Source: Cryptomeria japonica (lineage: Eukaryota; Streptophyta; Pinopsida; Cupressales; Cupressaceae). From it: a DNA stretch of 64,000 bases. A model generated the notes under the pieces. It did not search any database, had not been told where the DNA came from, and saw nothing but the letters and a program-made list of their open reading frames with translations. Positions 47,691 to 61,191 of this stretch are shown here, piece after piece (position 1 is the first letter of the stretch; each line of letters opens with the position of its first letter). Both the position numbers and the translations under genes were made by a program. Where the stretch lies: assembly GCF_030272615.1 (NCBI RefSeq), contig NC_081414.1, positions 4,527,501 to 4,591,500 of the forward strand, given 5' to 3'.

Positions 47691-50600
47691 ATGGAGGATT
47701 CCAAATTCAAGGTCGAAAAGTTTAACGACCAGAATTATTAGTTATGAAAAATGCAGATGGAGGATTACCTGTATCAAAAGGATTTGTGGTGGTCATTGGA
47801 AGGAAAGGCAAAGAAAGCGACCACAATGTCAGATGAAGAGTGGGACATTTTAGATAGAAAGACACTGGGATCCATTCGATTTTGCCTTGCGCCGTCTATA
47901 GCATTCAATATAATAGAAGCAAAAAAAGATGTAGATTTGATGGGAACATTGGCTAAGTTGTATGAGAAACCCTCAGCTTCAAATAAGGTATTTCTTATGA
48001 AGTGTTTGTTTAATTTGAAAATGAGTGAGGGAGGATCTGTAGCGGAGCACTTAAATGAATCTAATACAATTACTAGTCAATTGTCTTCAGTAAAAATTAC
48101 CTTTGCAGAAGAGGTTAGGGCTCTCTTGATTTTATGTTCTTTGCTAGAAAGCTGGAATAGCTTGGTTATGATTGTAAGTAACTCTATCTCTGGTAAAAAT
48201 ACTTTGGTATTTGATGATATTGTTGGTGTTATCCTAAGCGAGGAAATGCGAAGGAAAAGCACAGGTGAGACTCCAACATCATCAAGTAGTGTTTTGAATG
48301 TGGAGAACGGAGGAAGATCAAAGGAAAGAGGAAAAGGCCCTTGGAATGAGAGGTCATGAGGGAAATCAAAGAAAGGACATTCTCAATCTAGAGGAAAGAA
48401 AGATTGCTGGTACTGCGGAAAGTCTGGTCATCTAAAGAAAGACTGTTGGTCTTGAAAAAACAAACAAGGAGACAAAAATGAAAATGACAGTAAGGAAGCT
48501 AATATTGCAAGTAATACTTTACAAGATGCTTTAATCTTATGTTTGGATAATGATAATGATTCCCAGGTAAAAGATTTTGGGGCTTCATTTCATGCTACAC
48601 CCCATAAAAAATATTTTCTAGATTATGTTCAAGGTGATTTTGGATAGGTATATTTGGGTGATGATGAGCCCTGTCAAATTGTTGGAAAAGGAAAGATAAA
48701 GATCAAGTTGCAGAATGGAAATGACTGGTTTCTGCAGGAGGTAAGACATGTTCCTAACTTAAGAAGAAATTTAATTTCTACAGGGCAACTAGGTAGTGAA
48801 GGTTGCATAGTTACCTTCTCGGACAATATCTAGAAGGTCAGTAAAGGATCATTAGTAGTAGCTAAAGGTACGAAGGTAGGCACATAATATCTGTGTACTG
48901 GTAACACTTACTCTACCTTAGCTGCTACAGATAAAGTTACTGCAGGGACAACAACAATAGATGTTGCAAGAACAGATTCGATAATGTGGCACCATAGACT
49001 TGGGCACATGAGTGAGAAAGAGATGAAAATCCTTCACTCCAAAAATCTATTGCCAGAACTAAAGAAGATTGATTTAGAGTTATGTGAAAACTATATTTAT
49101 GGCAAACAGAAAAGAGACTGATTTCTCAAGGTTGGGAAAGAGAATAAGAGTGAGAAGTTAGAGCTTGTGCATTCAGATGTATGGGGACCGGCTCAAGTAT
49201 CATCTTTTGGTGGCTCTTGTTATTATGTTATTTTTATTGATGACTCGACCAGAAAAACATGGGTATATTTCCTAAAACAAAAATTAGATGTTTTTGAAAC
49301 TTTTAAGAAATGGAAAGCTTTAGTTGAGAATGAGACAGGAAAAAAAGTTGAAGTGTCTCAGATTGGATAATGGAAGTGAGTATCGCAGCAAAGCATTTGA
49401 AGATTACTGCTCCTTAAATGGGATTAGAAAGCAGAAGACAGTTCCATGAACTCCACAAGAAAATGGTGTGTCAGAGAGAATTAATAGGACTATCATGGAA
49501 CGCGCGAGGAGCATGAGATTGCATGTTGGATTACCTTTACATTTTTTGGTAGATATTGTACATACTGTTGTCTATTTGATAAATAGAGGACCTTCAACCC
49601 CTTTGGATGGTGGTATTCGAGAGGAGGCATGGACTAGTAAAAAGGTAAATTATTCTTTTTTGAAAACCTTTGGTTGTGAAGCTTTTATCCACGTTGATAA
49701 AGAAAACAGAACCAAGCTTGATGCTAAATCTCAAAAATGTACCTTCATTGGATATGAGATAAATGAATATGACTATCGATTATGGGATTTTGAAAATAAG
49801 AAAATAACTAGAAGTAGAGATGTTATATTCAATGAGAAGGTTATGTATAAAGAACAGATGCAGGAAAAGAAGCATGAACAGGACAAGCAAGAATATGTGG
49901 TGTTGGATGAGATTCCTGAAAATGAAATGCCACAGGTACCCGATGCTCAGCAACAACAGAATGTCCCACAAACTCCTGCAAGTGTTAGACGTTCTACGAG
50001 GTCAAGTAGACCCCCTGAAAGATTTTCTCCTTCTTTGTATTCTATATTATTAATTGATTCTAGTGAACTAGAAGAATATGAAGAAGCAATGCAGGTGGAT
50101 GCCAAACAACAGTGGGAGCTAGGCATGAAAGAGGAGATGGACTCCTTGATAAAAAATAAGACTTGGGACTTAGTCCCTTTACCTGCAGAAGAAAGAGCCT
50201 TGCCTAACAAATGGGTTTATCGGCTGAAGGAGGAGGAAGGAGGTCAAAAAAGATATAAGGCCAGACTTGTGGTAAAAGGCTTTGCACATAAAAAGGGTAT
50301 AGATTATGATGAAATATTTTCTCCAGTTGTAAAAATGACTTCAATTAGAGTTGTACTTAGTCTTGTGGCTGTAGATGATTTACATCTTGAACAATTAGAT
50401 GTGAAAACAGTTTTTCTCCATGGAGATTTGGAGGAGGAAATTTACATGTTGCAACCACAGGGATATGAGGTCAAAGGTAAGGAGAACTTGGTGTGCAGGT
50501 TGAAGAAAATTTTGTATGGCCTAAAGCAAGCACCTCGACAATGGTATTTAAAATTTGATAGTTTCATGGCTGAACGCGGTTATCATAGATGTCATTCTGA

Positions 50601-51572
50601 TCATTGTGTATATTTTAAGAGATTGGATGATGGGAGTTATATTATCATGTTGCTTTATGTTGATGACATGCTTGTTGCTGGTTCTAACATGGAACACATA
50701 AATGATCTTAAACAGAATTTAACCAAGTCATTTTCTATGAAGGATTTGGGTGTAGCTAAGCAAATTCTGGGTATGAAGATTACATGGGACAGAAAAAATA
50801 GAACCTTGAATTTGTCCCAAAGTGAATATATAAAGAAGGTGTTGAAAAGATTTAACATGCAGGATGCAAAAGTAGTTAGTACACCTTTGGCTAGTCATTT
50901 CAAATTGACTACGGAGATGTGCCCAAAGGCACAGGAAGAAGTAAAGAAAATGTCTAACATCCTGTATTCATCAGTTGTTTGCAGTCTGATGTATGCAATG
51001 GTATGCACAAGGCTAGATATTGCACATGTAGTGGGAGTTGTGAGGAGGTTTATGAGTAATCCGGGTATGGAACATTAGAATGCTGTGAAATGGATCCTTC
51101 GGTATTTGAAAGGAACCACTACGAAGGCATTATGTTTCAAAGGATCTAATGCTGCTCTGAGTGGATTTGTTGACTCTGATCTAGCAGGTGATATTGATTC
51201 ACGGAGGGGCACTGCAGGGTATGTTTTTACTATAGGGGGAACTGCAGTCAGTTGGATTTCTAGGTTGCAAAAGGTTGTTCAATTTCAACCACTGAAACTG
51301 AGTATGTTGCTGCTACAGAAGCCAGCAAGGAGATGATTTGGTTAGAATGTTTTCTGGAGGAATTGGGTCAGACACAGGAGGATCGCCCATTGTATACCGA
51401 TAGCCAGAGTGCCATTCATCTTGCGAAGAACTCTGCTTTTCATTCAAGGACAAAGCACATTCAGCTCAGGTACCACTTCATCCGAACTGTTTTGGAGGAG
51501 GGTCAGTTACGGCTTGAGAAGATTCACACAAGTGAGAATCCTGTCGATATGTTCACGAAGGTAGTTCCATAG
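47691..51572 (+). pseudogene. gag-pol of Copia element
   Basis: Gag starts near 47691 (MEDSKFKVEKFN) with a UBN2-type Gag domain to about 48.3 kb and a knuckle CWYCGKSGHLKKDC near 48409-48450. Next come a protease-like segment (about 48.56-48.7 kb), a GAG-pre-integrase domain (about 48.98-49.1 kb; WHHRLGHMSEKEMKIL) and the integrase core (49.15-49.6 kb; HSDVWGPAQVSSFGG, ENGVSERINRTIMERAR). RT follows (about 50.1-50.9 kb; NKWVYRLKEEEGGQKRYKAR, LYVDDMLVAGSN), then RNase H (51.1-51.57 kb; GFVDSDLAGDIDSRRGTAGY). This is the classic Copia polyprotein order. Broken. Confidence 0.93.
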
Positions 51573-51702
51573 GATAAGCTGATTTCTTCATCAGTTTCTA
51601 TTGGTCTTCTTGATTAATAATTGTGGAATTTATACCAATCGATTCCTAGTGTTTTATCCAACAGATGTTGCATGTACAGTGGTGCCATGTAATATCAGTC
51701 TC

Positions 51703-51714
51703 CAAGTGGGAGAT
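51703..51714 (+). promoter_or_regulatory. Polypurine tract of Copia element
   Basis: AAGTGGGAGAT lies just before the 3' LTR. Confidence 0.8.
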
Positions 51715-52178
51715 TGTTGAAATGTGGCGACTGATCAACAAAGTACTGTACACTCAGCACGTATCCTTGCCAGGGTCCGAGGTTGGGTCGGGCCCTGGGC
51801 AAGGGTTTGGGGGCAGCAGCCCCCGAGAAAAGCGGGGGTTCAAGGGCGGGAGCCCTCGAGAAAAAAAAAATTGGGTTTTTTTTTTTTTGATGAAAACCGA
51901 CATTGTGATAAAACCCTAAAAAGGCCAACTTTGTTTTTGCCAAAAAAATGCATTTTATAAGCGGTTGGGATGCTTAAGGCATTGTAAGATTGATGTACTT
52001 TTTTGCTGGATAATAAGAAAGATTGGATGATTGTGTATGGTGGACGTAACCCATTCTGGGTGAACCACGTTAAATCTTTGTGTTATCTATGAGCTATTTT
52101 ATTTCTTTATCTTTTGTATTTAAATCTGCATATAATTGTTAGTTCATATTTGCTTCGGATCTGCTTGAAACCCTAACA
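51715..52178 (+). repeat. 3' LTR of Copia element
   Basis: 464 bp and collinear with the 5' LTR. Followed by target duplication ATTAT. Confidence 0.95.
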
Positions 52179-52183
52179 ATTAT

Positions 52184-53790
52184 ACATACCTAAAAGATAA
52201 TATCCTCCCTCCTGACTTGTAAAAGAACCAAAAGAGAAACTTTATCTGCTAATATTCCCATTATACTCTTGTCGTGGACACCCTTTACAAACGAGGTTTG
52301 AACGGTACTCTCTTAAGATGTCTCGAGTAAGAAGAATTTGAGAAGGCCTTAAATGAAGTCCATAATGACATTTGTAGCATTCATTCAAGTGGTCTTACCC
52401 TTTCAAAAAAACTCATACGCTTGGGCTATTATTGGCCAACTATGGAACGAGATTCTTTTCAAATAGCTAAAACATGCAAACAATGTTAGATCCATGGAAA
52501 TTTGATTCATGCACTAGCATAAGAACTTTGTGTTTTGGCAACATCTTGGCCTTTCTGCCAATGGGGTCTTGATCTAGTAGGAAAGATACATCCTCCTTAA
52601 TCTAATGGTCACAAATTCATCCTTGTAGCTACAAAATATTTCACAAAATGGATTGAGGCAGCACCTGTCATCAATATCACATGAAAACAAATTGCTACAT
52701 TTATCTTGAACTACATCATATATCGCTATGGCATACCCATGACCATTATCACTGATAATGGGCGACCGTTCAAGAACCAAGATATACAAGAGCTATGTGA
52801 GAAATTCAAGATCCAACATAGATTCTCCACACCCTACTATCCACAGGGGAATGGGCAAGCAGAAGCATCAAACAAAACTATTCCGAAAATCCTCAAAAAC
52901 ACAATAAATGATGTTGGCAGAGATTGGCATATTCAATTGAACCCTGCTTTATGGGCCTATCATACCAATATCTGCACACCAACAGGTGCCACACCTTTCT
53001 CTCTTGTCTATGGATCCAAAGAAATACTGCCAATAGAAGTAGAGATACCTTCTTTACGAGTGTCATTAAAAGGCCTTATCTCAGATGAAGAACAATGAGT
53101 ATCTAAATTGCAAGAGTTAGAATTGATCCATGAATGAAGACAAAATGCCTTTGATCATTTAAAGGTATATCAACAAAGAATATGCCGAAATTGTAATCAC
53201 AAGGTCAAACCACGAGCCTTTCAAGTTGGAGAACTAGTACTAAAGGAAAATCCACGCAACCAGTCAGATTGAGAAAAGAAAGGGAAGTTTGAACCAAACT
53301 GGTTGGGTCCATTTGTGGTCAAAACAGTCTTTGTGTCAAGAGCATATCAAATATCAACACAGGATAGGGATCAGCTCGGCGAACCCATCAATAGCATGCA
53401 TCTGAAAAAGTTTTATGTCTGAAAAAGCAAAAATCCCAAAATAGTGAAAAAAGTAGAAAAATAAAAAAATAGTGGAAAATCAGAAAATACTAAAACAACA
53501 AAAACAATGAAAAAAATCAAATATGCGAAAAAGTGCAATAAAAACATATGGTGAAAACCCAGCAATAGGTGTTATCTGTCAGCTAGCTCTTCGATCTATT
53601 AGTTCATGCATCCTTCTGCTTGCATTAATTTTCCATTAGCGTTGTTCATATCCATAATAAGGCTTTGTACATATGTAGGCATCACAACTGGTTTCTCACC
53701 ATGGTTTGGATCATTGGGTAAATCATAATGAATTTGATTCTAGGCTTCGGGTAAAATACTGCACCTAGCTGGGGGCAAAATTTTTGATCA
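52184..53790 (+). mobile_element. Tat Ty3/gypsy fragment, right part (element 6)
   Basis: Integrase finger (about 52.3-52.5 kb), integrase core (WPFCQWGLDLV; YGIPMTIITDNGRPFKNQD; YYPQGNGQAEASNKT) and C-terminal domain to about 53.42 kb (NWLGPFVV, NSMHLKKF). An A-rich leader and a polypurine tract CTAGCTGGGGGCAAAA near 53768 follow. It is close kin of element 1 on the other strand. A putative LTR would start near 53785. Broken. Confidence 0.85.
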
Positions 53791-54730
53791 TTTTGAGCTT
53801 AATCAAATAGGCAGAGAAATAGTTAGGCAACTCTTGTCAAGAGAAAACTGAGACACATCCAATGTTGAATATGAGATCAAATTATCAACCATCAAACTAT
53901 CACATGTCAGTCTAAGCACATCACACACTTTTCAATGGATGATATCTTTTGGATAATGCTTTTAACACTTTGGTTCAACTTTATATCTTGATTTTCACTA
54001 TCGTGATTTCTGAGTGACTCCAAGATGTCTTTGACTAGAGGAACAAGGAAGGAACATGATATTTTTCTTGTTTGTTGTCTGTAAATTAATCATGTTCCAT
54101 GCCAACAAACCTTTAATATTTGATTGTGATCCATAATTACAAATTTTAAGTATGTTAAGTGAACTATCATCTACCAATTATAAACTAAATTTGACTGTGA
54201 CCAATATTTACAAATCTAAAAAACTTGACGTGGTTATTGATTATTTATTGCATTCAACATTGGTCCATGTTTACAAATATTAAGAATGTCGAGCTAAATC
54301 TAGTCTATCAACAACATGGGTTTGATTTTTTTCAAGCATTATTAGCATTTTAATGCAGAGCAAGAAAAATAATAAATATATTAGAGGTTTAATATTTATA
54401 TCAATTTATCATTTTATTATAACTCTATTTTATTGTAGAAATATATAGTATGATTAATTATATTTTATATATTATTAAAATTTGAAAATATTGTCAATAT
54501 AAAATAATATTGTAGAATTGCAATTACACAAACACAGTATACCAATTATCTTTATTATTATTTATTTTGTATTTTGTATTTTATAAAGTCAATTATGTAA
54601 ATATATATAGTATAAAACATGTTTATTTGTGTAAGTTTGTACTTCACATTTTGATATAAATTATTATTTTTTGGTCGAAGGATTATTTAAAAATGTGATT
54701 ACAATAGAATAATAAAAATATTTTAAATAT
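53791..54730. other. AT-rich stretch, probable LTR remnant
   Basis: No gene is supported. By position just past a polypurine tract it could be the 3' LTR of the Tat element, but no partner LTR is visible. Very A/T-rich from 54340 to 54730. Confidence 0.4.
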
Positions 54731-55180
54731 ACATTTGATCATTTAAAGGTATATCAGCAAAGAATGTGTCGAAATTGTAATCACAAGGTCAAACCATGAG
54801 CCTTTCAAGTTGGAGAACTAGTACTAAAGGAAAATCCATGCAACCAATCAGATCGAGAAAAGAAATGGAAGTTTGAACCAAACTGGTTGGGTCCATTTGT
54901 GGTCACAACAGTCTTTGGGTCAAAAGCATATCAAATATCAACACAACACGGGGATCAGCTCGACGAACCCATCAATAGCATGCATCTGAAAAAGCAAAAA
55001 ATCCCAAAACAATGAAAAAAACTGAAAAATAAAAAAACAGTGGAAAATCATAAAATACTAAAACAACGAAAACAACGAAAAAAAATCAAATATGCAAAAA
55101 AGTGCAATAAAAACAGATGATGAAAACTTGGCAATAGGTGCTATTTGTCAGCTAGCTCTTTGATCTATTAGTTCATGCAT
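54731..55180 (+). repeat. Second copy of Tat integrase tail and 3' leader
   Basis: Closely repeats 53147-53640 (TTTGATCATTTAAAGGTATATC..GTTCATGCATC), with roughly 5% differences and one small internal deletion. It starts mid-integrase and ends abruptly at the UMPS duplication unit (about 55188). Either a separate insertion of the same family or a local duplication. Confidence 0.85.
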
Positions 55181-55187
55181 CTTTTCC

Positions 55188-56340
55188 ATTTTTATCTATC
55201 CTCTCCCCTCTCTCTTTTATCTCTCCATATCTCTCTCCTCCTCTCCATATTTCTTTCCTTATTCTCCATCTTTGTCTCTGACTCTTTATATCTCTATCTT
55301 CTTCTTCTCTATCTCTATCTTTATCGCTTTACCCATCTCTCTCTCACTCTTCCCCCCTCTATCTAACCCTCCTTGTATTAGTATCTTAACCTTTCTCTCA
55401 CTCTCACCACGTGTTGTTGGTAATGAAAATAAATTTTCTTCTCAATTTAAAGGTTTTGTTTCAATTATGATTGGATCGCTATAAGTGGATGCATAATTTA
55501 TTTGAAGCTATCATTTCTCTAATGAGAATTTTGTTGCACAAACAACATTATAACCTAACAAGTGACCTCATGTATTACCCAATTATATGCGAAAAAAATA
55601 GACCAATGTTTTTCCTAATTCACGTTACACACCTCTTTCAACATACCCATTGCACACTAAGGTGCAATTGCTAGTTAAATATTTTATTTAATTTTTTTAT
55701 TATTTCACAATAAATATGCTCAAAATAGTAAAAACAATCTATTATGTTACTCCAAACAACAAATACAATAATAATAATTTTTTAAATTAATTTTTTTTAA
55801 TATACTCTCAATCTCTGATCAACTATTAAAAAAAAACTAACAATAATAAAATATTTAAAAATCTTATAAAAATTAGGACCTAATTGTAACAAAACAAAAA
55901 AAAAGAAAAGAAAAGAAAATTTGCTAACTCAGGTCCACCCTCATATAAACACTTGTTTTTTCACCTTTTAATTTACAAATAGGTAGGCAATGAAGAATTT
56001 TTCCACATCGCTGCAACTGAAGCGTGTCGTGTCGTGCTGCCAAGGAGTAAAAAACGATAGCGAAAAAGGTAAGGACACATGGACGAACCAATTTCCTATA
56101 CATATTGCAAATGATATATTTTAATAATATTTTAAAATATATTTTAATATCTTTTATATATTAAAAACATTCCATTAAAACGGCCCAAAATTGATGGAGA
56201 ATGGGCATGCTACCACAAATTTCACAATTACAACTATAAACAGGATTTCATCTAAAAAAACGAGGGCCTTGTGTAGTCGTTTGTGTTGATATAGTGTTGT
56301 CGCACCATTCCAGAAAATAAGTAATCTATAAAGAATTATA
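55188..56340. other. Upstream region of UMPS copy A
   Basis: A CT-rich patch to about 55400, then AT-rich DNA without a supported gene. Nearly identical to 59841-61000 in unit B, with scattered transitions. Confidence 0.6.
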
Positions 56341-56344
56341 AAGG

Positions 56345-56531
56345 CGAATGGGCCCTCTAAATGGCTGCCAATATAAGTGGCTTGTGTAGACTGTAATCAC
56401 AAGTGATTTCTCATTTACAGACTTGAATAAACACCTCTAACCTCCAAGGAGAAATGATACCCTGAAAAAACCATCATTTATTTCCAACCTCAAAGGAGAA
56501 TTGATACCAGGAAAAACCATCATCTATTTCC
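56345..56531 (+). promoter_or_regulatory. Core promoter and 5' leader of UMPS copy A
   Basis: TGGGCCC (site II/TCP-type element, common in plant housekeeping promoters) at 56349-56355; TATA-like ATATAAGT at 56371-56378. The leader carries a 47-bp direct repeat: 56441-56487 and 56488-56531 (CCTCMAAGGAGAA..CCATCATYTATTTCCA). The UMPS start codon sits at the end of the second repeat. The same elements are kept in unit B (61009-61015, 61031-61038, 61101-61191). Confidence 0.6.
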
Positions 56532-57146
56532 ATGGAAGAATTGATCCTAGAGCTTTACAAAGTAGAAGCTGTAAAATTTGGAGAGTTCAAGCTCAAGAGT
56601 GGGATTACATCCCCCATATACATTGATCTTAGACTCATTGTATCATATCCACATCTTCTCAAGCTGGTTGCAAACACCATATGGCAAAAGATATCTTCCC
56701 TTAAGTTTGAACTTCTTTGTGGGGTACCCTACATTGCCCTACCCATTGCAACATGCATGTCCCTCAACCACTCCATTCCCATGGTGATGAGAAGGAAAGA
56801 GGTGAAGGACTATGGCACCAATAAGTCCATTGAAGGGATGTTTGCTCCAGGCCAGAGTTGCCTGGTTGTGGAGGACCTGGTCACGAGCGGAGCATCTGTT
56901 CTGGAGACTGTGGAGCCCCTAAAAACCGTGGGTTTGGATGTCACTGATGTTGTGGTACTCATTGATAGAGAATGGGGAGGGAGGGATAATCTGGCTCAAA
57001 ATGGGATCACGTTGCATTCTGCCCTTAAGCTTACTGAGATGGTGAGTGTGCTGGTTAAGAATGGGAAGCTCTCTTTGGAGGTTGTTGAATCAATAAACAA
57101 GTTTTTTAGGGGAAAATCAGACCACGGTGCCATCATTCATGCCTAA
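56532..57146 (+). CDS. UMPS: UMP synthase exon 1, copy A: open orotate phosphoribosyltransferase domain
   Basis: The 204 codons form the whole OPRTase domain, which converts orotate plus PRPP to OMP, the fifth step of de novo pyrimidine synthesis. Visible signatures: [19 protein letters not shown] (residues 16-34), [11 protein letters not shown] (64-74), the catalytic-loop RRKEVKDYG (87-95), the PRPP-binding [11 protein letters not shown] (112-122) and [10 protein letters not shown] (149-158). The start in TTCCATGGAA fits plant usage and the family N-terminus. In plants the OPRT domain is fused to OMP decarboxylase. Here the ODC part (57127-57303) is in the +1 frame because a T-run at 57102-57107 has six T, against five in copy B. 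The frame therefore ends in the linker, leaving a free-standing OPRTase if expressed. A single-base assembly error in the homopolymer would give the same picture. Confidence 0.88.
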   Translation: MEELILELYKVEAVKFGEFKLKSGITSPIYIDLRLIVSYPHLLKLVANTIWQKISSLKFELLCGVPYIALPIATCMSLNHSIPMVMRRKEVKDYGTNKSIEGMFAPGQSCLVVEDLVTSGASVLETVEPLKTVGLDVTDVVVLIDREWGGRDNLAQNGITLHSALKLTEMVSVLVKNGKLSLEVVESINKFFRGKSDHGAIIHA

Positions 57147-57303
57147 TATTGTAAGGAAAAGGATTTCTTATGACGAGAGGGCTCTTTTGGCTCAAAACCC
57201 AATTGGAAAGAGACTTTTTGGGCTCGTAGAGAGAAAGAAGACTAATATGTCCTTGGCAGCTGATGTGTCTACAACCCAAGAGCTTCTCAGCATTGCAGAA
57301 TAT
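57127..57303 (+). pseudogene. UMPS: Start of OMP decarboxylase domain, UMPS copy A, with splice donor
   Basis: Reads RKRISYDERALLAQNPIGKR, then ERKKTNMSLAADVSTTQELL and SIAEY, matching the linker and first strand of plant OMP decarboxylase. The exon ends at 57303, directly before GTAAGT. It is out of frame with the upstream OPRTase frame by one base. No downstream exon (for example the catalytic DxKxxD segment) is found before unit B, so unit A holds only exon 1. Confidence 0.85.
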
Positions 57304-58166
57304 GTAAGTTTGATTTTCGTTCCTTAAAAGTTACATTCAGTTTTGTTTTAATTGTTTATGTTCTTTTTAGCTGGATAGAAGGTTTTTGTTTTTATGCCGA
57401 AGGCATACCCTATATGAAGTTTTCCACTTACATTGTGAAATCAACAATTCAAATTTGAGGAGAAGGATGCAAGACTACAGAATTAATCACAACCATTTAT
57501 TTAAATTTATATTAAATTTTAAAAAGATATATTGAATGATAAAAAAATGAAAAAAAAAACATATTTAATTATATCAGTTAATTAGAAAAAGAATGTTCAT
57601 AAAGGAAAAACCTAATAAGAATATTTTTTCAATATTATTTATTTTATTAAGATATTCTATCTTGTTTTCTAATTTTCTAAAAAAGAAAAAGAAAAAGTAA
57701 GAAAATAATTGTTTAGTTATTTATGTCTTTTTATGAAATTACAAATAATAATTAAAAAATATTAAAAATAATTTAATTTATTATTATTTGTCTTATCAAA
57801 ATGTTAGTTGTTGTAGAATAATCTTATTTAGAATTAAAATATTTCTTAATTTGATGAGAATGTTTTTAATGTTACCTTCTTTTATTAGATATTTTTATTT
57901 ATTAAGTTAAAATTTAATTTTAATTATTTATGTTTTTTTATGGAATTACAAATAATAATTAAAAGATATTAGAATTAATCTAACTTGTATTTTTGTCTTA
58001 TTAAAATTTTATTTATTCTAGAGTAGTTAAATATTTAAAATTTATTTTAATTTATATAATAAAATAAATTCCAACTTAAAACCTAAATTAAATGTTTAGA
58101 ACAAGAGAGCAGGAGAGAGAAACCAACTATTGATTAGTCATTTCATACCAATAATTTATAGATAGT
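57304..58166. other. Start of UMPS intron, AT-rich
   Basis: Donor GTAAGT, then AT-rich sequence with no exon recognised. Highly similar to 61963-62830 in unit B. Confidence 0.55.
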
Positions 58167-59840
<1,674 letters not shown>

Positions 59841-61008
59841 ATTTTTATCTATCCTCTCCCCTCTCTCTTTTATCTCTCCATATCTCTCTCCTCCTCTCCA
59901 TAATTCTCTCCTTATTCTCCATCTTTGTCTCTAACTCTATTTATATCTCTATCTTCTTCTTCTTCTCTATCTCTATCTTTATCGCTTTACCCATCTCTCT
60001 CTTACTCTTCCCCCCTCTATCTCTCCCTCAGTCTATTAGTATCTTAACCTTTCTCTCACTCTCACCACATGTTGTTGGTAATGAAACTTGAATTTCTTCT
60101 CAATTTAAAGGTTTTGTTTCAATTATGATTGGATCGCTATAAGTGGATGCATAATTAATTTGAAGCTATCACTTCTCTAATGAGAATTTTGTTGCACAAA
60201 CAACATTATGACCTAACAAGTGACCTCGTCTATTACCCAATTATATGCAAAAAAAATAGACCAATGTTTTTCCTAATTCACCTTACACACCTCTTTCGAC
60301 ATACCCATTGCACACTAAGGTGCAATTGCTAGTTAAATATTTTATTTAATTTTTTTATTATTTCACAATAAATATGCTCAAAATAGTAAAAACAATCTAT
60401 TATATTACTCCAAACAACAAATACAATAATAATATTTTTTTAAATTATTATTTTTTTAATATACTCTCAATCTCTGATCAACTATTAAACAAAAACTAAT
60501 AATAATAAAATATTTACAATATCTTATAAAAATTAGGACCTAATTGTAACAAAACGAAAAAAAAGAAAAGAAAAGAAAGTCTGCTAACTCAAGTCCACCC
60601 TCATATAAACACTTGTTTTTTCATCTTTTAATTTACAACTAGGTAGGCAATGAAGAAATTTTCCACATCGCTACAACTGAAGCATGTTGTGTCGTGCTGG
60701 CAAGAAGTAAAAAACGATAGTGAAAAAGGTAAGGGCACGTGGACGAATCAATTTCCTATACATATTGCAAATGATATATTTTAATAATATTTTAAAATAT
60801 ATTTTAATATCTTTTATACATTAAAAACATTCCATTAAAACAACCCAAAATTGATGGAGAATGGGCATGCTACCGTAAATTTTACAATTACAACTATAAA
60901 CAGGAGTTCATCTGTAAAAATGAGGGCCTTGTGTAGTCGTTTGTGTTGATCTAGTGCTGCCGCATCATTCCAGAAAAGAAGTAGTTTGTAAATAATTATA
61001 ACGAAGAA
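59841..61008. other. Upstream region of UMPS copy B
   Basis: A CT-rich patch then AT-rich DNA, matching 55188-56348. No gene supported. Confidence 0.6.
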
Positions 61009-61191
61009 TGGGCCCTCTAAATGGCCGACAATATAAGTGGCTTGCGTAGACTATAATCACAAGCGATTTCTCATTTATAGACTTGAATAAACACCTCTAA
61101 CCTCCAAGAAGTAGTGATACCTTGAAAAAACCATCATTTATTTCCAACCTCAAAGGAGAAGTGATACCAAGAAAAACCATCATCTATTTCC
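61009..61191 (+). promoter_or_regulatory. Core promoter and 5' leader of UMPS copy B
   Basis: TGGGCCC at 61009-61015, ATATAAGT at 61031-61038, and the 47-bp leader repeat at 61101-61147 and 61148-61191, as in copy A. Confidence 0.55.

Larger units (their letters stand above)
47167..52178 (+). mobile_element. Copia retrotransposon (element 7) nested in Tat element
   Basis: Two 464-bp LTRs (TGTTGAAATG..CCCTAACA), an ATTAT target duplication (47162-47166 and 52179-52183), a primer-binding site (TTGGTATCAAAGC, initiator-Met type), a polypurine tract (AAGTGGGAGAT) and Gag-PR-INT-RT-RNase H in Copia order. Motifs resemble the Tork/Tnt1 branch, with moderate certainty. LTRs differ at about a tenth of positions by eye, making it the oldest dated insertion here (tens of millions of years at gymnosperm-like rates). 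Structure complete; coding region broken, about eight breaks. Confidence 0.94.

Noticed and set aside
56578-56787. Overlapping plus-strand ORF within UMPS exon 1
   Set aside because: It is a shadow frame of the well-supported OPRT coding frame.
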